From: Faecalicatena sp.
Lineage (GTDB): Bacteria > Bacillota > Clostridia > Lachnospirales > Lachnospiraceae
Reading direction: 5' to 3'
Assembly (NCBI GenBank): GCA_009774255.1
Contig: VSNK01000214.1
Location: 1 to 9,550 of the forward strand
DNA length: 9,550 bases
Shown: piece after piece, positions 1 to 6,483 of the stretch
How the letters are laid out: each line of letters opens with the position of its first letter
Position numbering within the stretch: position 1 is the first letter of the stretch
The notes under the pieces: generated by a model
What the model was told of the DNA's origin: nothing
Database searches by the model: none
What the model saw: only the letters and a program-made list of their open reading frames with translations
Program-made: the position numbers and the translations under genes

Positions 1-75
1 CCTAGGTTAGCAGGCGTGCAGATGGCGCGGATAGCGAGTGCTGATTACTCAAGAATTAATGCAATGATGTACTAG
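1..75. repeat. Palindromic repeat element, copy A (right arm only)
   Basis: This is one arm of the same element family as the complete copy at 3964-4127. Read as the reverse complement, positions 1-75 closely follow positions 3964-4038: shared stretches include CTAGTACA at the tip, GCATTAATTCTTGAGTAAT, and CGCGCCATCTGCACG. The tip TGTACTAG ends at 75. The arm length from the tip to the CTAGG block is 75 nt in both copies, so the midpoint of copy A should lie about 7 bp outside the window and the full element should again be about 164 bp. Copy A is in the opposite orientation to copy B with respect to this arm. The flank starts TTACAGTTCCG, similar to the hairpin arm at 3888-3926. Confidence 0.8.
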
Positions 76-171
76 TTACAGTTCCGTTTGAATACATTAA
101 ACTAATTATTTACAAGTGAACAAAACAATATTATAATTTAGACATAGGAGCAACCGCCCAGAAATGCTATC

Positions 172-1290
172 CTAATCCTCCAGTTTTTCCGCGCATTGTT
201 TTAGATAATCGGTCACCTTAAGACGCTGAGGGCAGACTTGTTCACACTGCCCGCAGTTTATGCACTCGGACGCCCGGCCGCCGGAGCCTGTCGCTTTCCG
301 GTAATCGGAAACCGCTTCCGCCATCTGCCCGTTGCCGAGCTGTTTGTTCATGGCAGAAAAAATCTCCGGGATCGGTATCTTCTTGGGGCACCCTTCCGTA
401 CAATAATGGCAGGATGTACACGGGATTGCTGATGATTTTCCGAGGATTTTCTGCGCCTCGCGGATGATTTTCTGCTCTTCCCCGTTTAAAGGCTGAAACT
501 GCTTCATATAAGAAAGGTTATCTTCCATCTGCGCGGTATTGGACATGCCGGACAAAACTGTTATGATTCCGTCCAGCGACGCGGCGAAACGGATTGCCCA
601 CGACGCACAGGACATATCCGGGCGGTATTCTTCAAACAGCTTTTTTACTTTCGCAGGCGGATCTGCCAGCTTCCCGCCCTTTACCGGCTCCATCACCACA
701 ATGGATTTCCCGTGTTTCCTGGCCACCTCATAATTGGCCCTCGCCGTCACACCCGGGTTCTCCCAATCTGCATAATTGATCTGCAGCTGCACAAAATCTA
801 CTTCCGGATGCTCCGTGAGAAGCTGGTCCAAAAGCTGCGGCCCTGCATGGAAGGAAAACCCGATATGGCGGATCAGCCCTTTTGCTTTCTGCTCGTTCAC
901 AAATTCCCAGAGATGATACTTGTCATATCTCTTATAGGAGACTTCCATCAGGGCGTGCAGCAGATAATAATCAAAATATCCTGCGCCTGTCCGTTCCAGG
1001 CTTGTATAGAACTGCTTTTTCGCCGCCTTCTCCGTGGGCGCCGTCATCAAAGCATTCAATTTTGTCGCCAATGTAAATGAATCACGGGGATAACGCTCCA
1101 CAAGCGCCTTTCTGGCTGCCGCCTCGGAGCCCAGATACACATATGCCGTATCAAAATATGTAAACCCGGCTTCCATGAACAGATCTACCATATGTTTTAC
1201 CTGTTCAATGTCCGTATGCAGCCCTTTCTTCGGCAGGCGCATTAACCCGAAACCCAGCTTGGGAGTTTCCTTTCCAAAATAGTCTGACAT
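172..1290 (-). CDS. Aldo/keto reductase with C-terminal 4Fe-4S ferredoxin domain
   Basis: The 372-residue protein joins an aldo/keto reductase TIM barrel to a bacterial ferredoxin-like tail, the architecture of the 'predicted oxidoreductase' AKR group common in anaerobes. The barrel shows the AKR tetrad: Asp47 and Tyr52 in FDTAYVYLGSE, Lys77 in ATKLN and His112 in YLLHAL. The tail has two CxxCxxCxxxCP clusters, Cys291/294/297/301 and Cys343/346/349/353, each expected to bind one 4Fe-4S centre. It is presumably a cytoplasmic NAD(P)H-linked carbonyl/sugar oxidoreductase exchanging electrons with a ferredoxin; the substrate cannot be read from sequence. The ATG start is supported by AGGAGG 7 nt upstream, and length is normal for the family. 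It appears monocistronic, with its own candidate promoter at 1338-1366. No convincing terminator is seen in the AT-rich 96-bp spacer that follows. Confidence 0.93.
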   Translation of the reverse strand: MSDYFGKETPKLGFGLMRLPKKGLHTDIEQVKHMVDLFMEAGFTYFDTAYVYLGSEAAARKALVERYPRDSFTLATKLNALMTAPTEKAAKKQFYTSLERTGAGYFDYYLLHALMEVSYKRYDKYHLWEFVNEQKAKGLIRHIGFSFHAGPQLLDQLLTEHPEVDFVQLQINYADWENPGVTARANYEVARKHGKSIVVMEPVKGGKLADPPAKVKKLFEEYRPDMSCASWAIRFAASLDGIITVLSGMSNTAQMEDNLSYMKQFQPLNGEEQKIIREAQKILGKSSAIPCTSCHYCTEGCPKKIPIPEIFSAMNKQLGNGQMAEAVSDYRKATGSGGRASECINCGQCEQVCPQRLKVTDYLKQCAEKLED

Positions 1291-1337
1291 CTTTTTTCCT
1301 CCTTACCATCATCGCCGTTTCACCTATGTTCATTTCC

Positions 1338-1366
1338 ATTTTAGTACTGCCGTTTCTTTCTGTCCA
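1338..1366 (-). promoter_or_regulatory. Candidate sigma-70/SigA promoter for the aldo/keto reductase
   Basis: On the minus strand TGGACA (1366-1361) and TAAAAT (1343-1338) are separated by exactly 17 nt, each one mismatch from consensus. This would start transcription near 1331, giving a leader of about 40 nt that contains the AGGAGG site. No operator-like dyad is seen. Confidence 0.45.
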
Positions 1367-1404
1367 CTATTTTTATACTCACGTACACAACAGAGAGAAC
1401 CAAT

Positions 1405-1650
1405 GTGATGTTCAGAAGCTTATTCTCGGCAAGGCTTGATATTTATACCGTTGACGATGCCGGAGCGACGCTGAACGTGGAAATACAAAGAAGCGACCAG
1501 GGCGCAGTCCCAAAACGCGCAAGATACCATTCCAGCCTGATTGACGCCAACATCACGGAACCGGGAGATAAATATGAGAAGCTGCCGGAATCCTATTTTA
1601 TCTTCATTACAGAACCGGAACTTGCCATAAATTGGAACTTAATCGTATAA
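1405..1650 (+). pseudogene. Fragment of PD-(D/E)XK nuclease-family transposase (Rpn/YhgA-like)
   Basis: The 81-codon frame (GTG at 1405; the frame is open back to 1345) reads like the middle of the PD-(D/E)XK nuclease family transposases. It contains ARLDIYTVDDAG, then NVEIQRSDQG, then KRARYHSSLIDANI, then EPGDKYEKLPESYFIFITE. The Asp of LDIY and the Glu/Gln of VEIQ are the expected nuclease-core residues. Full members are roughly 250-300 residues. Here the N-terminal part before the core and everything after the FITE strand are missing: after TEPE the sequence turns into an unrelated 10-residue tail and stops. There is no good ribosome binding site before the GTG. The fragment overlaps the convergent NUDIX gene by 12 bp. 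I read it as a decayed mobile-element gene, not a functional protein. Confidence 0.75.
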
Positions 1651-2259
1651 AGCTTCCCACATTTCTGAATTCATTGCCTTAAAACACATTTCTATTTGTT
1701 CTCTGTTATTTTTTTCTTCTGCAAGACAAGGTAATTCATCAATATTAAAATAATCATAACCTATCGTTTCGATATTGGAAATGAACTCGCCACCTATCAC
1801 TTCACATTGCATAAATATTTTGCATACCTTATAGGCATAAATGGGCAGATTGTGCTTTTCTCTGTCTTGAACTGCAATTATCCGTTTCACTCTAATGTCA
1901 AGTCCCGCTTCTTCTTTCACTTCCTTTATCGTATTTTCCTCAACAGAAACATTCACGTCTACCCAACCGCCTGGCAATGCCCATGTACCATTTGCTTCAT
2001 GTACAAGCAATATTTTTCCCTCTTTAAATATAGCTGCTCGCGTATCTATTTTAGGTGTTTGGTATCCCACATCATTACAGAATAAATCTTTTACCTTTTC
2101 AAGTGGTATCTCTGACTGATAACTGATTATTTCTGCTGATATTTCTCTAATACGTTCATATCTTTCAAGTTCATATTTATCTTTGCAATAAAATAAGCCT
2201 GCCTGTGCTAAACTTTGAAGTTCAACCGCCCATTGTAGCCATTTTTCGTTTTTCTCCAT
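1639..2259 (-). CDS. NUDIX hydrolase with N-terminal Nudix_hydro_N domain
   Basis: With the start chosen here the product is 206 residues, the usual size of NUDIX hydrolases that carry the extra N-terminal helical domain (residues about 3-60, starting EKWLQWAVELQSLAQAG). The NUDIX fold follows; the box lies at about 97-120 (GGWVDVNVSV, then EVKEEAGLDI). The Glu of the GX5E part is Val here and the Arg of REUXEE is Lys. The first substitution also occurs in relatives with a 'GGW.DVN.SV' loop, as I recall the family; the EExG metal-binding part is intact. Likely a nucleoside-diphosphate-derivative pyrophosphatase; substrate unknown. In-frame starts further upstream are TTG 2310 and ATG 2295; a TATAAT at 2312-2317 would place the transcript start after the TTG. 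ATG 2259 has AAAGGA upstream and matches the family's usual beginning, but ATG 2295 is possible. The gene is clearly more AT-rich than its neighbours, suggesting transfer. Confidence 0.88.
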   Translation of the reverse strand: MEKNEKWLQWAVELQSLAQAGLFYCKDKYELERYERIREISAEIISYQSEIPLEKVKDLFCNDVGYQTPKIDTRAAIFKEGKILLVHEANGTWALPGGWVDVNVSVEENTIKEVKEEAGLDIRVKRIIAVQDREKHNLPIYAYKVCKIFMQCEVIGGEFISNIETIGYDYFNIDELPCLAEEKNNREQIEMCFKAMNSEMWEALYD

Positions 2260-2311
2260 ATGATAATGCATCCTTTCAAATTCCGATTTATTCATTTCTT
2301 CCGATATCAAA

Positions 2312-2340
2312 ATTATACCTCAATACTTCACAAATTTCCA
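2312..2340 (-). promoter_or_regulatory. Candidate promoter for the NUDIX gene
   Basis: On the minus strand a perfect TATAAT (2317-2312) lies 17 nt after TGGAAA (2340-2335), a weak -35 with 4 of 6 consensus bases. Transcription would begin near 2305. It lies within the last codons of the 42-codon ORF and rules against the TTG start at 2310. Confidence 0.45.
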
Positions 2341-2448
2341 TACAAAAGCAGTGGACAGATATCCTGCTTCGTTGAAAAGCGTCCGCTCCGCCAGCGCACC
2401 CAGCAGCAGCCCCATTGTCTCCTTATCAATTTCCTCATACATTCCCAT
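2320..2448 (-). CDS. Small 42-codon ORF, possible gene remnant
   Basis: An ATG at 2448 has a near-ideal ribosome binding site (GGGAGG, 6 nt spacing) and opens a 42-residue frame beginning MGMYEEIDKETMGLLLGAL and ending VWKFVKY. The amino-acid composition is protein-like (amphipathic helix LLLGALAERTLF), and the frame is open about 60 nt further upstream. I do not recognise it. Base composition changes from GC-rich to AT-rich close to its stop, at the edge of the NUDIX segment, so it may be a gene whose 3' part was replaced when that segment arrived. It could also be a genuine small protein. Confidence 0.35.
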   Translation of the reverse strand: MGMYEEIDKETMGLLLGALAERTLFNEAGYLSTAFVWKFVKY

Positions 2449-2513
2449 ACCGTACCTCCCGCCAATTATTTCCTTCACCGCCAGGCCAAATCCCGGACCG
2501 CCGTCAGCCCTTC

Positions 2514-2549
2514 AAAAAATCACTGAACTATCCAGATCCAACCGTGATA
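2514..2549 (-). terminator. Possible terminator after the MFS gene
   Basis: On the minus strand, ATCAC (2549-2545) can pair with GTGAT ahead of a run of six T (2519-2514), 45-80 nt past the transporter stop codon. The pairing inside the loop is poor, so this is a weak candidate judged mainly on the T tract and its position. Confidence 0.3.
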
Positions 2550-2594
2550 CCTCCATCTGGCCGTGTTATTAACGTAATCCTTTTATACCTTTTA

Positions 2595-3848
2595 TCAGTC
2601 TATTGCGCCACCTTGCTTTTCTTCCAGTTTCCTGAAAAAGCCCGTGGCAAGAAGCCCGATCACGCATACCACAATCCCCGAAGGAATCAATACAAGAAAC
2701 ACGATCCCCTGGAACCTGTCAAACAAAAATCCATATACCATCTGTCCAACCGGCTGGGCGCACAACGTAACAGCGGATGTATAAGCCATAATCTTTCCAA
2801 TCAACTCATCCGGCGTATTCTGCTGGATCATGGATACCGCAAAAATAGAAAAAATACTGATTGCAGCCTGCATACCGCAGAAAGCAGCAACAATCACAGT
2901 ATACCTTGTCATCACGCCGGAAGGAAAAAGAAATATAACCCCTGCCGGAATGATGCAGATACCGATTGCCGTAAGCACATATGATAATCTGCCGGATCTT
3001 AACTTCCCCGTAAGAAGCCCCGCAGCAATACTTCCCAATATAGTGGCAACCGCCATCGCGCTCTCCGCCCCGCCATAAAATTTTGCGTCCAGGCCAAGCA
3101 CAGCCCGCACAAGAAAGGGCAGCCCCACCAGCGTGACCCCCATGACAAAAAAGCGTGAGAATGCCGCCAGAAGCAGCATCTTCATGATATCCGGCCGTTC
3201 TTTCATGATAAAATGGATACTGCCGGAAAAATCATTTTTTACTATGGACAAAACATTTCCCTGAAACTCCCTGGCCTGATAACCCAATTTGATAAAACAT
3301 TCAAATAACGCCGTGATAAAAAAGCATACAACACTTGCATACATCACAGGCTTCAAGCCAACAGCAGAATATAAGATACCGCCCAGCAAAGGCGCGATCA
3401 AATAAGAAAAGGACGCCACCTGGTTTATCACCGCATTTCCCTTAATCATGTGATCACCTGCCAGCATCTGCGGGATACACGCCTGCACCGTAGGCGTTTC
3501 AAATGCACCAAGAACAGAGAGTATCACCAGCAGCACACTGATCACTACAACCGCATTGTCCCCGGACAAAAAGACCGCCGCGCATAAGACAAGCATTCCC
3601 GTCAGCGTGTCCAGCGCCACCATGATATTCCTCCGGTCCGCCCTGTCAGCCAGGATTCCTCCAATGGGGGACAAAAGGATTGTCGGAACCGTCGCTATAG
3701 ATAAAATGCCCGCAAACACAGCCGCCGACCCCGTCACCTCCAACACATACATGGACAGCGCAAGACGCAGGATATAATTACCAAGCAAAGAACTTGCCTG
3801 CCCCAGTACAAGGAGCGTAAAATTTTTCGTAAACAGTTTGTGCTCCAT
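2595..3848 (-). CDS. MFS efflux transporter (EntS/macrolide-efflux-like)
   Basis: The 417-residue protein is an integral membrane carrier of the major facilitator superfamily with about 12 hydrophobic segments. The first is at about residues 11-35 (TLLVLGQASSLLGNYILRLA). Motif A follows TM2 as GGILADRADRRN (63-74), with the conserved Asp and Arg pattern. There is a long central cytoplasmic loop (about 185-215) and a charged C-tail. It most resembles the MFS_3 drug/siderophore exporters (EntS, MefA type), exporting small molecules by proton antiport; the substrate cannot be inferred. ATG 3848 is supported by AAGGAG with 6 nt spacing. MarR-family gene remnants and a MarR-type promoter/operator lie upstream on the same strand, which fits an inducible efflux pump. 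Its leader carries a long hairpin and a palindromic repeat element. The frame is intact. Confidence 0.9.
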   Translation of the reverse strand: MEHKLFTKNFTLLVLGQASSLLGNYILRLALSMYVLEVTGSAAVFAGILSIATVPTILLSPIGGILADRADRRNIMVALDTLTGMLVLCAAVFLSGDNAVVVISVLLVILSVLGAFETPTVQACIPQMLAGDHMIKGNAVINQVASFSYLIAPLLGGILYSAVGLKPVMYASVVCFFITALFECFIKLGYQAREFQGNVLSIVKNDFSGSIHFIMKERPDIMKMLLLAAFSRFFVMGVTLVGLPFLVRAVLGLDAKFYGGAESAMAVATILGSIAAGLLTGKLRSGRLSYVLTAIGICIIPAGVIFLFPSGVMTRYTVIVAAFCGMQAAISIFSIFAVSMIQQNTPDELIGKIMAYTSAVTLCAQPVGQMVYGFLFDRFQGIVFLVLIPSGIVVCVIGLLATGFFRKLEEKQGGAID

Positions 3849-3887
3849 CCGCTACTCCTTCCTTTCTTCCCTGTAGCCTCCCAGTAT

Positions 3888-3926
3888 CGTTACAGTTCAC
3901 GGCCTAACCGGCCGCGGACTGTAACG
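3888..3926. repeat. Long stem-loop in the transporter leader
   Basis: CGTTACAGT (3888-3896) pairs with ACTGTAACG (3918-3926), then one G-T wobble, one pair, one A-C mismatch and five further pairs CGGCC/GGCCG close a 5-nt loop TAACC. The stem is about 17 bp. No T run follows on either strand, so it is not a standard terminator. It lies 40 nt upstream of the transporter start and 38 bp from palindromic copy B. TTACAGTTCCG next to copy A matches its arm, so it may be part of the repeat complex, not a dedicated regulator. Confidence 0.75.
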
Positions 3927-3963
3927 CAACCAGCCCATTGAAAAGTCGCCTGACGGCGAGGGG
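3927..3963. repeat. Repeat remnant related to the inner arm of element copy C
   Basis: The stretch AACCAGCCCATTGAAAAG, then CGCCTGA, resembles the inner arm of copy C read on the minus strand (AACCAGCCCAATGACTTG, then CCTGA), with a short gap. It also resembles, as an inverted repeat, the flank on the other side of copy B (about 4128-4166, minus strand CCAGTGAAATAGT). It looks like leftover material of another element of the family or an outer shell around copy B. A small CGCC-TGAC-GGCG hairpin lies inside. Confidence 0.45.
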
Positions 3964-4127
3964 CTAGTACAGCTTTGCATTAATTCTTGAGTAATAATCA
4001 CTCGCTGTCCGCGCCATCTGCACGTCTCTTAACCTAGACGTAGCCCGCTACGCCGTCGGTTAAGAGACGCACAGCTGACACGAATATCGAGCGCTATTAC
4101 TTCAAGATTAATGCAAAGCTGTACTAG
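3964..4127. repeat. 164-bp palindromic repeat element, copy B (complete)
   Basis: The element starts CTAGTACAGC and ends GCTGTACTAG. The outer 21 bp of the two arms are perfectly complementary. Other complementary blocks follow, such as GTCTCTTAACC (4024-4034) against GGTTAAGAGAC (4058-4068). The centre is GTAGC-CC-GCTAC (4040-4051), whose axis at 4045.5 equals the midpoint of the element. No transposase or long frame is present. There is no clear target duplication outside the CTAG tips. Copy A at the window start shares most of the left arm. The element lies between a MarR-type promoter and the MFS gene, inside the likely 5' leader. It is probably a non-autonomous mobile palindrome (MITE/REP-like); the mobilising enzyme is not in the window. 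Confidence 0.88.
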
Positions 4128-4179
4128 TTGCCAGCGACCACTATTTCACTGGCCTTGCCAATTTTCCCCCGCCCCTTTC

Positions 4180-4236
4180 AATAGTTATTGACTTTAAGTC
4201 AATAACTATTATACAAAGAATTTACCTCCGTGTCAA
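4180..4236 (-). promoter_or_regulatory. Consensus promoter with overlapping 31-bp palindromic operator (MarR-type)
   Basis: On the minus strand a perfect TTGACA (4236-4231), a 17-nt spacer and a perfect TATAAT (4213-4208) form a consensus SigA promoter. A flawless palindrome with 15-bp arms AATAGTTATTGACTT and a single central base (4180-4210) overlaps the -10 box and the expected start point. TTGACT...AGTCAA dyads at a start site are what MarR-family repressors typically bind; occupancy here would block RNA polymerase. The -35 box abuts the stop codon of the truncated MarR gene. The next intact gene downstream is the MFS transporter, about 350 nt away. A GGAGG lies uselessly within the spacer, possibly a relic of rearrangement. 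Confidence 0.85.
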
Positions 4237-4443
4237 TCACTTCCGCAAATACTCTCTCAGCCTGTCGGTTTCCACGCCCTCTGGTGGAAACCGATATAAA
4301 TAATCCAGTACCTCACACTGGCTCAAAGTCAGCCCTAACGGCAGAAGGAATTGGTTCGATATGGACGAGTAACTGTCACTTATGCTTTTCATCAGCCTTC
4401 TCAATGCAGAAGATTCACTTTTCCGCTTATTATCCTTATCCAA
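4237..4443 (-). pseudogene. Truncated MarR-family regulator (second of two)
   Basis: A 68-codon frame (TTG start possible at 4443, AGGAGG about 14 nt upstream) reads as the N-terminal half of a MarR-family repressor: dimerisation helix LRRLMKSISDSYSSISNQFL, then LGLTLSQCEVLDYLYRF and VETDRLREYLRK. It stops exactly where the recognition helix (usually S.PTVSG...RLE) and wing should follow. Normal members are about 140-150 residues, so about half is missing, including DNA contacts. The TGA directly abuts the TTGACA of a promoter. The frame is open upstream into the end of the other MarR gene, but no better start codon is visible. It cannot be a normal DNA-binding regulator; it could at most dimerise. 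Confidence 0.7.
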
Positions 4444-4682
4444 ATCCTGGCTTCCTTCCTCCTTACCGTGCTTATCACACCGCCATCGCCGCTCTGGGCC
4501 ACATGAAGCTCTTTTTCCAACTGTTTCATCGTCAGCTGCTTTTCCGACGTGTGATATAATGCCAGCAAGGCCACTGTCTGCGCCATTGTCATATTCTGTG
4601 AACGCATCTTATTGTCTGCCATTTTTTGCAGCTCATCACCGATCTGTTTGATCAATTTTCCACAGGATGCAAATTTTGCCAT
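4401..4682 (-). pseudogene. Truncated MarR-family regulator (first of two)
   Basis: ATG 4682 has GGGAGGG 7 nt upstream and opens a 93-codon frame that begins MAKFASCGKLIKQIGDEL and continues MTMAQTVALLALYHTSEKQL and TMKQLEKELHVAQS, the first half of a MarR-type winged helix protein. After HVAQS, where a typical member reads TVAG.ISRLE, the frame becomes GDGGVISTVRRKEAR and ends in a non-MarR tail at 4401. A relic of the helix (GVIS) is visible. The last 43 bp overlap the start of the second MarR fragment in another frame. This looks like a deletion or fusion between two tandem MarR genes. Its own upstream region has a strong inverted repeat (4713-4743) that could be its operator. Confidence 0.7.
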
Positions 4683-4712
4683 ATCGTTCCCTCCCTTCGA
4701 TGACAAAGTACA

Positions 4713-4743
4713 GCACGCTATTATGTTTGTATCAATAGCGTGC
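4713..4743. promoter_or_regulatory. Perfect 10-bp inverted repeat between ptsI and the MarR remnant
   Basis: GCACGCTATT (4713-4722) and AATAGCGTGC (4734-4743) are exact inverted copies around an 11-nt centre. On the minus strand it lies just after the ptsI stop and 31 nt before the MarR start. No T run follows on the minus strand, which weakens a terminator reading; a repressor operator containing TTGATA and CATAAT is an alternative. Both roles are inference. Confidence 0.6.
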
Positions 4744-4773
4744 GTTCGATTTTATATACATACTTAACCAATT

Positions 4774-6402
4774 TTAGTCGGAAAACGATATTTCCCTGAC
4801 CGCTTTCCTCAACTTTAAAACCATAGACGGAGCCACAGAAAGTTCGTCCACCCCCATGCGCACAAACTCTTCCGTCAGTTCCAGATCCGCGCCAAGTTCC
4901 CCACAGATTCCCACCCATTTACCTGCTTTATGTGCATGATCCACTACCATCCGTATCATCTTTAAAATCGCCTTATGGTGCGGATTATAAAAATCATCCA
5001 GCCTTTCATTCTGCCGGTCAACTGCCAGCGTATACTGGGTCAGATCGTTTGTTCCAATGCTGAAAAAATCCACAAGCTCCGCCAGTTCATCACTGATCAT
5101 AACTGCCGCCGGAGTTTCAATCATAATCCCCTGCTCCGGCATTCTGTATGGAACCTGTGCCCTGTCAAGCTCCGCCTTCACATCCTCTACAACAGCATAA
5201 ATCTTCCTCACTTCCTCAACCGAAGTGATCATCGGATACATGATAGACAGATTGCCGAACACAGAAGCCCGAAGCAAAGCCCGAAGCTGCGTCCGAAAGA
5301 TATCCGGCTGTTTCAGGCAAATACGGATCGCACGGTATCCCATAGCCGGATTATCCTCTTTCCCCAGATTAAAATAATCTACCTGCTTATCCGCTCCAAT
5401 ATCCAGTGTCCGGATAATGACCTTTTTTCCGGCCATCGTCTGTACCACCTGCTTATATGCCGCAAACTGCTCTTCCTCCGCAGGAAAATCCTCACGGCCC
5501 AGATACAAAAACTCACTTCGGAACAGCCCTATTCCTCCCGCATCATTTTCCAGCACATACCCGATATCCCCAACACTGCCAATATTTGCGTAAATATTGA
5601 TTTTATGTCCGTCTAATGTTACATTCTCTTTTCCCCTCAATGTCTGCAATAGCAGCAGCTTTTCCTCCTCATCACGCATTTTCTCTTCTGCCTGAACACA
5701 TATTTCCTCAGACGGCTCAAATATCACCTCACCGCAAAACCCGTCTACCACAGCATTCATTCCCGTATGGATTTCATCTAAATCCATCGGAACTCCAATC
5801 AGCGCCGGAATATTCATCATTCTGGCCAAAATCGCCGTATGGGAATTGGTAGAACCGTGAACCGTCACAAATGCAAGAATTTTTTCCTTATCCATCTGCA
5901 CCGTTTCACTTGGACTTAAATCCTCAGCTACAATAATAGAAGGCTCCATTGCAGACAAATCTACCTCTCCCTGCCCCATAAGATTCTGCACCAGTCGGTT
6001 GGAAATATCCTTTACATCAGCGGCTCTTGCCCTCATATAATCATCATCCATGCTGGCAAACATTTCTGAAAAATTGTCCCCCGTAACTGCCACCGCATAC
6101 TCCGCATTCACCATCTCCGTGCGGATCATACTATGGATTGCGTCCATATAATCCTCATCCTCCAGCATCATCTGATGTACTTCAAAAATAGCTGCACTGG
6201 TTTCCCCCACTTCTTTTACAGCTTTATTATAAAGTTTCCGGAGCTGTTTCTGCGCTTCTTCCCCAGCCTTCTCAAGACGGGATATCTGTGCATCTATATC
6301 CGTGATCTTTATCCTTTTCACCGGCTGCTCATTCTTTTTTACAACAACAACCTTTCCAAGTACAACACCTTTGTAAACAGCTTTTCCTGATAATCTCAGC
6401 AT
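4774..6402 (-). CDS. ptsI: Phosphoenolpyruvate-protein phosphotransferase (PTS Enzyme I)
   Basis: The 542-residue product is Enzyme I of the phosphotransferase system, which takes phosphate from PEP and passes it to HPr in the cytoplasm. The N-terminal HPr-binding helical part contains LEKAGEEAQKQLRKL and AIFEVHQMMLED. The swivelling domain has the phospho-His188 in HGSTNSHTAILAR (E. coli His189). The TIM barrel has GIGLFRSEFLYL (about 290-301), RTLDIGADKQVDYF, NPAMGYRAIRICL, IETPAAVM and SIGTNDLTQYTLAVDRQN. Cys500 in GICGELGAD corresponds to the catalytic Cys502. All key residues are present. The start is ATG 6402, with AAAGGAG 11 nt upstream and LRLSGKAVYKGVV matching the usual N-terminus; the frame is open further upstream into an EIIA-like scrap. 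It is divergent from the sugar kinase, and two of the three intergenic promoter-like repeats point at it. Confidence 0.95.
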   Translation of the reverse strand: MLRLSGKAVYKGVVLGKVVVVKKNEQPVKRIKITDIDAQISRLEKAGEEAQKQLRKLYNKAVKEVGETSAAIFEVHQMMLEDEDYMDAIHSMIRTEMVNAEYAVAVTGDNFSEMFASMDDDYMRARAADVKDISNRLVQNLMGQGEVDLSAMEPSIIVAEDLSPSETVQMDKEKILAFVTVHGSTNSHTAILARMMNIPALIGVPMDLDEIHTGMNAVVDGFCGEVIFEPSEEICVQAEEKMRDEEEKLLLLQTLRGKENVTLDGHKINIYANIGSVGDIGYVLENDAGGIGLFRSEFLYLGREDFPAEEEQFAAYKQVVQTMAGKKVIIRTLDIGADKQVDYFNLGKEDNPAMGYRAIRICLKQPDIFRTQLRALLRASVFGNLSIMYPMITSVEEVRKIYAVVEDVKAELDRAQVPYRMPEQGIMIETPAAVMISDELAELVDFFSIGTNDLTQYTLAVDRQNERLDDFYNPHHKAILKMIRMVVDHAHKAGKWVGICGELGADLELTEEFVRMGVDELSVAPSMVLKLRKAVREISFSD

Positions 6403-6483
6403 CTTCCATATATCTCCTTTATATAAATCGAAAGTCTTTTGCAGCCACAAACGGCCAGGACATTTACAGTAACTCCGCAAAAG

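Noticed and set aside
3964..4127. CRISPR or integron attC site as an explanation of the palindromes
   Set aside because: There are no short regularly spaced repeats with spacers, no integrase or cassette array, and no attC-type R/L box pattern; the units are long palindromes scattered in different contexts.
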